Below are positions 17,020 to 25,824 of a stretch of DNA of 64,000 nt, piece by piece. The stretch spans positions 124,001 through 188,000 of the forward strand of contig CASDPA010000001.1 in the NCBI GenBank assembly GCA_949282255.1, given 5' to 3'. How positions within the stretch are numbered: the first letter of the stretch is position 1; each line of letters starts with the position of its first letter. The notes under the pieces were generated by a model that worked only from the letters and a program-made list of their open reading frames with translations, made no database searches and had not been told where the DNA came from. The position numbers and the translations under genes are program-made. The DNA comes from an uncultured Spirochaetales bacterium. Lineage in GTDB: Bacteria; Spirochaetota; Spirochaetia; Sphaerochaetales; Sphaerochaetaceae.

Positions 17020-18285
17020 ATGAAGAAAATCCTTATTTTTGCCCTGGTGGCCCTTATCGCCATCACAGGTGTTTTCGCGAATGGAGAAAAGGAAACGGCT
17101 GCAAGCGATGGAACAACCACACTTAAGCTTGCAAACTGGGATACATCCACAATGCCGTACCTCACAGAAGTCATCAATCAGTTCCAGGCAGAAAATCCTG
17201 GCATCAAGGTTGAAGTGATCGACATCCCTTCCGCAGAATATGTAACAAAACTCAACGTAATGCTTAATGGTGGAAGTGATCTCGACCTCTTCTTCGTAAA
17301 GGAAGCTGATAAGACCAAAGCTTTCTATGACAAGGGACAGCTTGCAGACCTCACAAATTACATTGCACAGGCTGGAATCGACATGGCTGCCTACAACGGC
17401 ACCGATGCAAACTTCATCTATGATGGACATACATATGGCATGCCGGTAAGAACCGACCAGTATGTCCTCTTTTACAACAAGGATATCTTTGATGCCGCAG
17501 GTGTCGCATATCCTGACAACGACATGACATGGACCGAATTTGAGGAAACCGCAAAGGCTATCACAAGCGGAAGCGGAGCAACGAAAAAGTATGGCGCATT
17601 CATCCATTCTTGGCAGGCTTGTGTGCAGAACTGGGGAGTCCAGGATGGAAAGCACACCATCATGAGCGGCGGATATGAATTCTTCAAGCCTTACTATGAA
17701 ATGGTCCTCAGGATGCAGAAGGACGGCTCGATCATGGATTATGCCACAATCTCAAGCTCCGGCATCCACTATTCCGATCCTTTCACACAGGGAAACATTG
17801 GAATGCTCCCGATGGGATCCTGGTTCATCAGCACGATTATCCAGAGAATCAACAGCGGCGAGTCTTCCATCAACTGGGGAGTTGCTGTAATACCTCACGC
17901 AGAGGATGTTCCTAACGGATATACAGTCGGCGCATCCACTCCGATCTGCATCAACAACGCAAGCAGCAAGAAAGATGCGGCATGGAAGTTCGTGGAATTC
18001 ATCAGCGGACCCAAGGGTGCAGAAATCTATGCAACTTATGGTCAGATCCCATCGCTCAGCGATCCTCAATATCTTGAGCTCCTCGCTTCCCAGCCGGGCA
18101 TGCCTGAAGATCTCGTAGATGGACTTTACACCACAAACATCGCTCCTGACCGCCCGGCAATGGATCATGTCACCGAAATCGACCAGATGCTTGCTGAAGA
18201 GCACTCACTCATCATGCTCGGAGAACTCTCCGTCGATGAAGGCATTGCGGAAATGGCAGAAAGGTATAACGAAATCGTAAGATAA
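17020..18285 (+). CDS. CUT1 sugar ABC transporter substrate-binding protein
   Basis: Secreted solute-binding protein (cluster B, SBP_bac_1) of 421 residues. Signal peptide MKKILIFALVALIAITGVFA is followed by NGEKETAA, a typical spirochaetal mature start. The body begins TTTLKLANWDTSTMPYLTEV and has the GGSDLDLFFVKE and GNIGMLPMGSWFIS segments of the family. AAAGGAG stands seven bases before ATG 17020. It is divergent from the YesM/YesN pair and followed by two permeases, two heparinase-like lyases and GH88, so its ligand is probably an unsaturated or sulfated glycosaminoglycan oligosaccharide. No lipobox Cys is present. The ATPase (MsmX type) is not in this operon. Confidence 0.93.
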   Translation: MKKILIFALVALIAITGVFANGEKETAASDGTTTLKLANWDTSTMPYLTEVINQFQAENPGIKVEVIDIPSAEYVTKLNVMLNGGSDLDLFFVKEADKTKAFYDKGQLADLTNYIAQAGIDMAAYNGTDANFIYDGHTYGMPVRTDQYVLFYNKDIFDAAGVAYPDNDMTWTEFEETAKAITSGSGATKKYGAFIHSWQACVQNWGVQDGKHTIMSGGYEFFKPYYEMVLRMQKDGSIMDYATISSSGIHYSDPFTQGNIGMLPMGSWFISTIIQRINSGESSINWGVAVIPHAEDVPNGYTVGASTPICINNASSKKDAAWKFVEFISGPKGAEIYATYGQIPSLSDPQYLELLASQPGMPEDLVDGLYTTNIAPDRPAMDHVTEIDQMLAEEHSLIMLGELSVDEGIAEMAERYNEIVR

Positions 18286-18298
18286 TCAAAAACCACTT

Positions 18299-18334
18299 AG
18301 GCTGCCGACAGGCTGCGGCAGCCTTTCTTTTTTT
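18299..18334 (+). terminator. Stem-loop between binding protein and permease genes
   Basis: AGGCTGCC and GGCAGCCT form an eight-bp stem followed by TTCTTTTTTTT. Such hairpins after a binding-protein gene act as partial terminators, keeping the binding protein more abundant than the permeases. Confidence 0.88.
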
Positions 18335-18373
18335 TCAAGGGGTAAAAGCCCCGCTCCATAAAAGGAGGGAATC

Positions 18374-19282
18374 TTGGCAAATTCAAAAAATAACAACAAT
18401 GGAGTATCTCTCAAGGCAAAAACCGCTTTGATAGGATATTCCTTCATTCTTCCTAATTTTTTGGGCTTTGCAATCTTTATCCTGTTCCCTGTTATTTTCA
18501 CATTCATCCTATCTTTCATGAGCTGGGATGGATTCAATGCAATGAAATTCATAGGATTGGATAACTTTGCATATATATTCACGGACAGGGTTTTCAAAGC
18601 CGCTTTCTGGAAAACGCTTCTGTTCGTAGTATTCACGGTGGTGCTCACGTTGGTTGCATCTCTTGCCCTTGCAATCGCCCTTAATACAAAAATCAAGGGT
18701 CGTGACGGATTCAGAGCCGCAATCTTCTTTCCGTATGTAGCCTCGATGGTGGCCATCGGTGCGGTATGGAAACAGCTTTTCGAGAAAAACTTCGGCCCGA
18801 TCAACCAATTTTTACGCTCAATCGGCGTAAGCGATCCCCCTGGATGGTTTGCATCTTCGCAGTGGGCCATCTATGGAATCATCATCGTATCAATTTGGAA
18901 ATTCATGGGCTATTACATGCTCATTTATTTGGCAGGCTTGCAGGACATACCGGCACAGCTTTATGAAGCGGCCACAATAGACGGCGCAAACGGATGGCAG
19001 AAGTTTAGGAAAATCACACTTCCAATGCTCACCCCAAGCACGTTCTTCGTATTCATAATGCTTACGATCAACAGCTTCAAGAGCTTCGACCTCGTATACG
19101 TTCTCACACAAGGCGGACCGGGTACCAGCACCACCCTGCTTGTAAACTATATTTACAACCAAAGCTTCAAGTATTGGAATTATGGAGCCGCAAGTGCTTC
19201 CTCAATCATCCTGTTTGCAATGGTTTTGGCGGTGACGATAATCCAGTTCCGTGGTGAAAAGAAATTCACCGATTATCTATAA
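18374..19282 (+). CDS. CUT1 sugar ABC transporter permease (MalF-like)
   Basis: Inner-membrane permease of 302 residues with six predicted membrane segments, beginning TALIGYSFILPNFLGFAIFI. The EAA loop that contacts the ATPase is seen as LYEAATIDGANGWQKFRKIT near residue 200. The start is a TTG at 18374, five bases after a strong AAAGGAGG; no in-frame ATG fits. It forms a transporter with the preceding binding protein and the following permease. The LTQGGPGTSTTLLVNYIY segment near the C-terminus is typical of MalF/UgpA-type subunits. Confidence 0.93.
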   Translation: MANSKNNNNGVSLKAKTALIGYSFILPNFLGFAIFILFPVIFTFILSFMSWDGFNAMKFIGLDNFAYIFTDRVFKAAFWKTLLFVVFTVVLTLVASLALAIALNTKIKGRDGFRAAIFFPYVASMVAIGAVWKQLFEKNFGPINQFLRSIGVSDPPGWFASSQWAIYGIIIVSIWKFMGYYMLIYLAGLQDIPAQLYEAATIDGANGWQKFRKITLPMLTPSTFFVFIMLTINSFKSFDLVYVLTQGGPGTSTTLLVNYIYNQSFKYWNYGAASASSIILFAMVLAVTIIQFRGEKKFTDYL

Positions 19283-19296
19283 GGAGGGAAGAATTT

Positions 19297-20130
19297 ATGA
19301 TGATAGAAAAAAGAAGCCCGTGGAAAACAGCGCTTTTATATATTTTGCTTATTCTTCTCACAATCATAACCCTGCTTCCTCTCTTATGGATGCTCAGTTC
19401 TTCCTTCAAGCTGTCAAGTGAGGTCTTCACGTTTCCGATCCAATGGATCCCCAAGACTTTCCATTGGGAGAACTACATAACAATCTGGCAGAAGATAAAC
19501 CTTGCAAGATACACCTTCAACAGCTTCAAGCTGTCGTTCATAATCACAGCAATACAGCTGTTGACCTCGTCTTTTGCAGCTTATGGTTTCTCCAAGTGCA
19601 GATTTCCTGGCAGGAACGGACTGTTCCTTGCATATATTGCGACCATTGCTATTCCATGGCAGGTATACATGCTCCCGCAGTACATCATGATGCAGAAGTT
19701 TGGATTGATAGACACTCATCTCTCGATCATCCTGCTTCAGAGCTTCACGGCATTCGGAGTGTTCCTTTTGAGGCAGTTCTACATGTCGATCCCAGATGAG
19801 CTGCTTGAAGCGGCGAGAATAGATGGACTCAACGAATACAGCACATTCGCCCGTATCGTTCTTCCTCTCACAAAGCCGGCCATGGCAACCCTCATAATCA
19901 TGAGCTTCGTTACGGTATGGAACGACTTCATGGGACCGATGATCTACTTCAACAGTGACAACAAGAAAACGATACAGCTTGGTATCCAGATGTTCACCGG
20001 AATATACTCGACAGAGTACGGTCTCATCATGGCGACCAGCATCCTCGCCCTCATACCTGTATTGGTGGTGTTCCTCGCTTTCCAGAGATTCTTTGTTGAA
20101 GGAATCGCCTCAAGCGGCCTCAAGGGTTGA
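19297..20130 (+). CDS. CUT1 sugar ABC transporter permease (MalG-like)
   Basis: Second inner-membrane permease, 277 residues, with six predicted segments and the EAA loop LLEAARIDGLNEYSTFARIV near residue 170. It ends with FVEGIASSGLKG, the usual GxxKG tail of MalG-type subunits. AAGGAGGG precedes the ATG pair. It lies 14 bases after the MalF-like gene and three bases before the first lyase gene, so transport and cleavage genes are transcribed together. Confidence 0.93.
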   Translation: MMIEKRSPWKTALLYILLILLTIITLLPLLWMLSSSFKLSSEVFTFPIQWIPKTFHWENYITIWQKINLARYTFNSFKLSFIITAIQLLTSSFAAYGFSKCRFPGRNGLFLAYIATIAIPWQVYMLPQYIMMQKFGLIDTHLSIILLQSFTAFGVFLLRQFYMSIPDELLEAARIDGLNEYSTFARIVLPLTKPAMATLIIMSFVTVWNDFMGPMIYFNSDNKKTIQLGIQMFTGIYSTEYGLIMATSILALIPVLVVFLAFQRFFVEGIASSGLKG

Positions 20131-20133
20131 TTT

Positions 20134-22047
20134 ATGGATTATTTCTGGATTAAAGATCCTAAGACTGCGGCACAAAAATGCCGCAGTTTTGCTTCGTGGG
20201 AAAACAATCTTCTCACCCTTGCTGATAAAGCATGCTCAAACACATTCGTTTTCACCGACCACTACGAAATGGAAAGGTGTACCAAAGATGTCATCTTCTC
20301 AAAAAAGATAGATTGGGATCATATCCCTTTTGGGGATCCTGAATGGTGTTATGCATTCAACCGCCATACATTCCTACTGAATTTGGCAAAAGCATACGCT
20401 CTCACAAAAGAAGAGAGGTATAGGCTAGAATGGATAAGACTTTTCAATGATTTTTATGAGAATTCCCATCTCAATGAAAAAACAAAATCCCTATCCTGGA
20501 GAAGTTTGGAATGCGGGATAAGGATAGAGAACCATTTGAGAAGCATTGAAATTTTCGATCGTACCCACCCTCTCGGAAAAGATATCCTAGATAAGGAAAG
20601 GGACCTTATCTCAAAGCATATTGCATTCCTGTTGAGCATCCATACCGACCACCATAGGATGTCCAACTGGGGAATACTTCAAGACCATGGCCTGTTTTTA
20701 GCCGGATGCTACTTGAAAATGGAAGAGGTGCAGAATACAGCGCTTTGCCGACTTGAGGATGAATTCAGGCTGCAGACAATGGCGGATGGAAGCCATTGGG
20801 AACAGAGTCCGATGTATCAGGCAGAGGTGCTGCATTGCGGATTGGATACGCTGCTGATTGCCGGTAGATTAAGCAAGAAGGTTCCAGAAAGCCTGAAAGA
20901 AAATATCCATAATATGGCAAAAGGGCTGGCGAAAATGACCAGGCCTGACGGCAAGTGCTACCTGTTTGGGGACAGCGATGAAATAGATGTCACAGATCTG
21001 TTCCTTCTGGGCGCAATACTTTTCGGCGACGAAGAGCTATGCTGGCATGCAAAAGGCAAAAAAAACTGCGAGTTCTTCTGGGATTTCGAGGAAAACCAAA
21101 CAATTCCAGAAATGAGAAGCCCTACAGAAAAATCCTATTTCATGCCTGACAGCGGCAATATCTTCCTGAGCCTGGATGACAACACTCAGTTGCGGTTCCA
21201 TGCAGGCTTTTATGGAAGCGGGCACGGGCATATAGACCAGCTGCATTTCGATCTTTATAAAAACGGAACCGTATTATTGACCGATACGGGAAGACATACC
21301 TATGTCGACAACAGTCTGAGGAGAGCCTTGAAATCAAGCTATGGCCATAACACAGTCATCGTCGATGACAAGGATTTTTCCAATATCGAGGACAGCTGGG
21401 GAATTTCAGATTTTGCAGAACCCATGGTCGGAAAAGTTATCACTGGAGGTGACTATAAATATATTGAGGCCATACACTACGGCTATATCAGACTTTCTTG
21501 CGTAGTTGAAAGGAAAATCATCACTCTTGAAAACAAGGCCATAATAATTGCAGATGAGATCAGGGCATCAGGGAGCCACACTGCTAAAGCGTTATTCCAT
21601 CTTGATGAGGAGGCCACCCTTCTTTCAGATGGAAGAAAAGCCTGCATATCACATGCTTGCGGCAATCTTTACATCTTTTTTCTTGATGAAGGGGAAACCA
21701 TCATGGAAAGGTATCCGTTAAGCAAGCATTACAATGAGATGGAAAACGGGGATCTGCTGATAAGAAAGATCCACACAGACGGGAATGCAATCATATTGGC
21801 GGTAATCCTTTTAGAAGAAGGAAACGTGGAAAAACTTCCGGTTCAAAAAGCGCTTACAGGCCTTTTCTTGAAAGATAAAGACGCCTCCGGGATAAGGATA
21901 GAAACGGTTAAAGATGTATATGACATAGCCATAATACACACGGAACATCCCGAAGGCGGATTCCTGCTTCGATGCGGCAATGCCGAAGCATATGCAAGGG
22001 TATTCGTTTCCAAAAATGGTGGAAACACACATATAATAAAATATTGA
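20134..22047 (+). CDS. Heparinase II/III family polysaccharide lyase
   Basis: A 637-residue lyase without signal peptide, so it should act in the cytoplasm on imported oligosaccharides, cleaving next to a uronic acid by beta-elimination. An N-terminal alpha/alpha toroid (about residues 1-330) contains RMSNWGILQDHGLF and DGSHWEQSPMYQAEVL near 216-230, where catalytic Tyr/His are found in the family. A C-terminal beta-sandwich contains GHGHIDQLHFDLYKNG near 363 and LLTDTGRHTY. The ATG follows the permease stop by three bases. A terminator-like hairpin lies in codons 10-19. Heparin/heparan sulfate, chondroitin or hyaluronan fragments are all possible substrates; the exact PL family cannot be settled by eye. 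Confidence 0.9.
   Translation: MDYFWIKDPKTAAQKCRSFASWENNLLTLADKACSNTFVFTDHYEMERCTKDVIFSKKIDWDHIPFGDPEWCYAFNRHTFLLNLAKAYALTKEERYRLEWIRLFNDFYENSHLNEKTKSLSWRSLECGIRIENHLRSIEIFDRTHPLGKDILDKERDLISKHIAFLLSIHTDHHRMSNWGILQDHGLFLAGCYLKMEEVQNTALCRLEDEFRLQTMADGSHWEQSPMYQAEVLHCGLDTLLIAGRLSKKVPESLKENIHNMAKGLAKMTRPDGKCYLFGDSDEIDVTDLFLLGAILFGDEELCWHAKGKKNCEFFWDFEENQTIPEMRSPTEKSYFMPDSGNIFLSLDDNTQLRFHAGFYGSGHGHIDQLHFDLYKNGTVLLTDTGRHTYVDNSLRRALKSSYGHNTVIVDDKDFSNIEDSWGISDFAEPMVGKVITGGDYKYIEAIHYGYIRLSCVVERKIITLENKAIIIADEIRASGSHTAKALFHLDEEATLLSDGRKACISHACGNLYIFFLDEGETIMERYPLSKHYNEMENGDLLIRKIHTDGNAIILAVILLEEGNVEKLPVQKALTGLFLKDKDASGIRIETVKDVYDIAIIHTEHPEGGFLLRCGNAEAYARVFVSKNGGNTHIIKY
20161..20190 (+). terminator. 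Terminator-like hairpin inside the lyase coding sequence
   Basis: ACTGCGGCA and TGCCGCAGT form a nine-bp perfect stem (extendable to 12 pairs with one wobble) around CAAAAA, followed by TTTT. It lies in codons 10-19 of the lyase. It could act as a leaky terminator separating transporter from enzyme expression, probably open to antitermination by translating ribosomes. Confidence 0.5.
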
Positions 22048-22056
22048 GAGGAGCTT

Positions 22057-23220
22057 ATGGAAAGAAAGGAACTCACTGAAAAAGAAAGGTTGGAAGCATT
22101 GGACAACGCCATTGCAATAATCAGACGGAACCTTCCTGATTATACATACAAGTGCCAGCAGGCCAATACCGACGGCGGGATTTATGAGGCAATCGACAAT
22201 ATCGAATGGACAACCGGATTCTGGCCAGGAGAGCTCTGGTTGGCATATCTGAATACGAATGATGAGATTTTCGCACATGTGGCGGGGATATTCGTCGAGG
22301 ATTTCAAAAAGAGAATTGAGACCAAGACCGCAGTGGAGCATCATGACATGGGCTTTTTGTACACACCCTCCTGCGTTTCGGCATGGATGATAAAGCAGGA
22401 TTGCCATGCAAGGGAAGCTGCCATAAAGGCGGCAGATCAGCTCATTTCCAGATTCCAGGAAAAGGGACAGTTCCTTCAGGCCTGGGGCGTGCTGGGAGCA
22501 AAGGATAATTACCGCTACATAATTGATTGCCTATTAAATCTTCCCCTGCTCTATTGGGCAAGCAGCGAGACAGGTGATCCCAAATACAGGGAAATCGCTT
22601 TAAAGCATACAAGAACCTGCATAAGCAATTCATTCAGGAAAGACTATTCAAGCTTCCATACTTTCTTCATGGATCCGGAAACAGGAGAGCCTGTAAGAGG
22701 AGAGACCTGCCAAGGATACAAAGCCGATTCATCTTGGGCAAGAGGTCAGGCCTGGGGTGTTTACGGTTTGGCATTGGCATACAGGCATACAGGAAACAGG
22801 GATTATCTCGACCTTTTCGAGCCGGTGTCAAAATACTTCTTGGATAAGCTTCCAGAAGACATGATTCCTTATTGGGATCTTATTTTCACAAGCGGAGATG
22901 AACCAAGGGATTCTTCCTCTGCATCCATTGTGGCATGCGGATTTTTGGAAGCGGCTTCCTCCTTTGAAAAGCTTGGGGAATACGATAAGGCTGTGAAATA
23001 CCGCAAGCTGGCAAAACAGCTTCTCAAGGCTGTTTATGACACCTGCATGGTAAAAAAGGAAGAGGAAGGCATCAACGGACTTGTAAAGCACGGAACCTAC
23101 AGCAAGAAGAGCCCGTACAACACCTGCACTCCAGCTGGAGTCGATGAATGCGTAAGCTGGGGCGACTATTACTGGATGGAAGCATTGACAAGATTAGGCG
23201 GTTGGAAGAGCTGGTGGTGA
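22057..23220 (+). CDS. GH88 unsaturated glucuronyl hydrolase
   Basis: Removes the 4,5-unsaturated uronic acid left by polysaccharide lyases, by hydration of the enol ether; it acts in the cytoplasm as no signal peptide is present. The 387-residue alpha6/alpha6 barrel has TTGFWPGELWLAY, the two expected catalytic Asp positions in HHDMGFLYTPS (about residue 95) and IIDCLLNLPLLYW (about 156), SSWARGQAWGVYGLAL and RDSSSASIVACGFLEA. AGAGGAG precedes the ATG. Its position between two lyase genes fits a lyase-then-hydrolase route, whose product, after spontaneous ring opening, needs KduI/KduD (not in this window) to reach KDG. Confidence 0.95.
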   Translation: MERKELTEKERLEALDNAIAIIRRNLPDYTYKCQQANTDGGIYEAIDNIEWTTGFWPGELWLAYLNTNDEIFAHVAGIFVEDFKKRIETKTAVEHHDMGFLYTPSCVSAWMIKQDCHAREAAIKAADQLISRFQEKGQFLQAWGVLGAKDNYRYIIDCLLNLPLLYWASSETGDPKYREIALKHTRTCISNSFRKDYSSFHTFFMDPETGEPVRGETCQGYKADSSWARGQAWGVYGLALAYRHTGNRDYLDLFEPVSKYFLDKLPEDMIPYWDLIFTSGDEPRDSSSASIVACGFLEAASSFEKLGEYDKAVKYRKLAKQLLKAVYDTCMVKKEEEGINGLVKHGTYSKKSPYNTCTPAGVDECVSWGDYYWMEALTRLGGWKSWW

Positions 23221-25025
23221 TGAGTAATCTTATTTCTAACATAGCCGCCTCCTGCGGCAAAATATCCGCTTTCTCAATGAAAGGGATGGATATATGCAAT
23301 AGGGATTTTTGGCAAACGATACCCTCTTGGATGAAAAAAGAAGCGATAAAGGATGCAGAAGCGGCCCTCGAGGAAGATTTTGCATACCTTCCACTATCAC
23401 TATACAAGGACTTTTCCAAAACGGGAAACCGCAAAAACTACGAAACCCCTTTCTTCAAAAAAAGGAAGATGCTCTCGGATCTGGTGATTGCGGAATGCCT
23501 TGAGGACGAAGGGCGTTTTTTGGACAAGATCGAGGACGGCATATGGTCAATCCTTTCCGAGCCGGGATGGGCGATCCCTGCGCACAACTGCTACATAAGG
23601 GATACCACCCAGCTTCCCCTACCTCTTGTTGAAAGGCCCATTTTGGATCTTTTCGCCTGCGAAACCGGAGAGATACTCGCGCTTGTGCGCATACTTCTGA
23701 AAGGAAAACTCGAAAACGAGTTGTCAGAGGATATCCGGTTTGAACTTGAGCGGCGCATCCTCAAGCCCTACCTTAACGACCATTTCTGGTGGATGGGAGG
23801 AGATGGCAAGCTCAACAACTGGAGTCCCTGGTGCATTCAGAACGTTCTGATTGCAACCCTTTCGCTTGAGACGCTCACAGAAGATGTCAAAAAAGAAATA
23901 ATATCAAGAGCCGCCAAAACATTGGACCTCTTCTTGGATGAGTATGCCGATGATGGCTGCTGCGACGAAGGAGCCCAGTATTGGCATGCCGCCGCGTTGG
24001 CGTTGTGGGGATGCCTGTTTGTCCTGTCAGAGGTAAGCGGAGGCGGGACGGACAGGATATTCGACGATATGAAGATACGTGCCATGGCCGCCTACATAGA
24101 GAAGGTCCATGTAGTGGATGACATATATATCAACTATGCGGACTGTTCTCCAAAAGCAGGAAAACTTGGCGCAAGGGAATACCTCTACGGAAAAGCAGTC
24201 AAGGACATGGGGATGATGGTGCATGCCATTAGGGACTGGAAAAAATACGGGTATAAGGAAGACGATAATAATTACAACCTGTTTTATAAGGCTCTTGCCT
24301 TCTTCTCTGCCCGGGAAATCGAAGAAGGGCAAGAAGGAGCAAATCAAGAGAAAAAGCCCTCTTTTGTCAATTTTGAAAAGACTGGCATCGCCATCTATCG
24401 CAAAAACGGCGTGGTGTTCGCAATTAAGGCAGGATGCAACGACGACAGCCACAACCACAATGATGTAGGAAGCATCACCTTGTATTATGGAAATAAGCCA
24501 CTGCTTATCGATATAGGGGTTGAAACCTATACGAAAACGACGTTCTCAAAGGACCGCTATACACTTTGGCCGATGCAGAGCGCATACCACAATACGGTAA
24601 ACTTCCCGCCATTCATGCAAAAAGACGGTCCGGAATTCAGAGCCACGGATGTTTCCTACAGTTTCAAGACGGCAAAAATGGAAACAAAAGAGGCTTATGA
24701 CATCAACGCCGGTGTGAAAACATGCAAAAGAAGCGTCGAATTTGATGGATTGAGGATTTTGGTCGTCGATGAGGCCAAGGCAAAAACAATGCCCACACTC
24801 ACCTTGATGAGCGTGGAGAAGCCTGAATTTGGAGAGCATCTCGTCTCCTACCCGTCATTCAGAATATATTTCAAAGGGGATGTGGGTCTTAAGACCGAGG
24901 AAATCGAAATTAACGACAAGAGGCTTAGAATAGCATGGCCGGAAAAGGTTTATAGAACATTGGTGGATTTCAAGGACAGACTTGAATGGACTATAGAAAT
25001 CAAACAGGAGGAAACATGGAAATAA
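23220..25025 (+). CDS. Second heparinase II/III family protein
   Basis: A 601-residue cytoplasmic protein distantly like the first lyase. The N-terminal half is helical with WAIPAHNCYIRD, KLNNWSPWCIQNVL and CDEGAQYWHAAALALWG near 245. The C-terminal half has the heparinase II/III beta-sandwich core DDSHNHNDVGSITLYY near 408 with LLIDIGVETYTKTTF. The ATG at 23220 overlaps the GH88 stop by one base (TGATG). Having two different lyases suggests two linkages or sulfation patterns in the substrate. Specificity cannot be read from sequence; the RDTTQLPLPLVERPI stretch is not one I recognise from a named PL family. Confidence 0.85.
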   Translation: MSNLISNIAASCGKISAFSMKGMDICNRDFWQTIPSWMKKEAIKDAEAALEEDFAYLPLSLYKDFSKTGNRKNYETPFFKKRKMLSDLVIAECLEDEGRFLDKIEDGIWSILSEPGWAIPAHNCYIRDTTQLPLPLVERPILDLFACETGEILALVRILLKGKLENELSEDIRFELERRILKPYLNDHFWWMGGDGKLNNWSPWCIQNVLIATLSLETLTEDVKKEIISRAAKTLDLFLDEYADDGCCDEGAQYWHAAALALWGCLFVLSEVSGGGTDRIFDDMKIRAMAAYIEKVHVVDDIYINYADCSPKAGKLGAREYLYGKAVKDMGMMVHAIRDWKKYGYKEDDNNYNLFYKALAFFSAREIEEGQEGANQEKKPSFVNFEKTGIAIYRKNGVVFAIKAGCNDDSHNHNDVGSITLYYGNKPLLIDIGVETYTKTTFSKDRYTLWPMQSAYHNTVNFPPFMQKDGPEFRATDVSYSFKTAKMETKEAYDINAGVKTCKRSVEFDGLRILVVDEAKAKTMPTLTLMSVEKPEFGEHLVSYPSFRIYFKGDVGLKTEEIEINDKRLRIAWPEKVYRTLVDFKDRLEWTIEIKQEETWK

Positions 25026-25789
25026 AAATCATTGGCAAGGAATGCGTGAAAGCGGAAGTATCCGGAAAGCAGGAGATATATCTCGTATATCAAAAAGAGT
25101 ACGAGGAAGGGGATTATATTTCATTCACTCCATCAGAAGCAGGTTTCTACACATTGCAGTTCGATGCGGTGCTTGGAAGAGCCACTGTATATTCAAATGG
25201 AAGCGAATATAAAATGCCCATTCCTTTTGCCCAGAAGCATGACTGCTACCAGGAAGCCGTATATAAGGGATCGCTGCATTTTTTGTGGGTAAGGAAAGCA
25301 TATGAATGGGAAATAGGTTATCGCAACCTTTCATTGAACCCGTACGATGCACATGAGAACACAGCGCTGTTCCCACACGCAAAAGCAAACATAGAAACCA
25401 GAGGGGAATCGGTTTTCGCAGCAAGAAACGCGATTGATGGAATTGTGGCGTCAAACAACCATGGGAAATGGCCGTGGTCCAGCTGGGGAATAAACCGGGA
25501 TCCGAATGCCGCACTGACTTTGGACTTCGGCAGAAACATCATTACAGACAGGATCATTTTCTATACCCGTGCGGATTTTCCCCATGACGCATGGTGGGAC
25601 AAAGGGACCATGGCATTCAGCGATGGAAGCGAAATGGTGTTTGACCTCAAGAAGAAGGATGGCCCACAGGAATTCATCTTCCCGGAAAAAAAGATTTCCT
25701 CTCTTGTTCTCGACCGTCTTATAAAGAGCGACGACCCATCGCCGTTCCCAGCATTGATCCAGCTTGAAGTATATGGGCGGGAAGCCTGA
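25016..25789 (+). CDS. Discoidin-like carbohydrate-binding protein of unknown function
   Basis: A 257-residue protein without signal peptide. Residues about 130-257 resemble an F5/8 type C (discoidin) domain: ARNAIDGIVASNNHGKWPWS, WGINRDPNAALTLDFG, ITDRIIFYTRADFPHDAWWD and LIQLEVYGREA. The first half is a beta-rich region with EAGFYTLQFDAVLGRATVY. The ATG lies ten bases inside the end of the preceding lyase gene behind AGGAGG, so expression is coupled. Its place after two lyases and GH88 suggests it binds or processes the same oligosaccharide in the cytoplasm. No catalytic motif is recognised. Confidence 0.75.
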   Translation: MEIKIIGKECVKAEVSGKQEIYLVYQKEYEEGDYISFTPSEAGFYTLQFDAVLGRATVYSNGSEYKMPIPFAQKHDCYQEAVYKGSLHFLWVRKAYEWEIGYRNLSLNPYDAHENTALFPHAKANIETRGESVFAARNAIDGIVASNNHGKWPWSSWGINRDPNAALTLDFGRNIITDRIIFYTRADFPHDAWWDKGTMAFSDGSEMVFDLKKKDGPQEFIFPEKKISSLVLDRLIKSDDPSPFPALIQLEVYGREA

Positions 25790-25798
25790 TTAAAAGCC

Positions 25799-25824
25799 GG
25801 CAGGACATGGTCCTGCCTTTTTTT
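25799..25824 (+). terminator. Terminator of the glycosaminoglycan operon
   Basis: GGCAGGAC and GTCCTGCC form an eight-bp stem with a three-base loop and seven T residues after it. It lies between two converging genes and may also slow transcription from the GH31 side. Confidence 0.92.
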
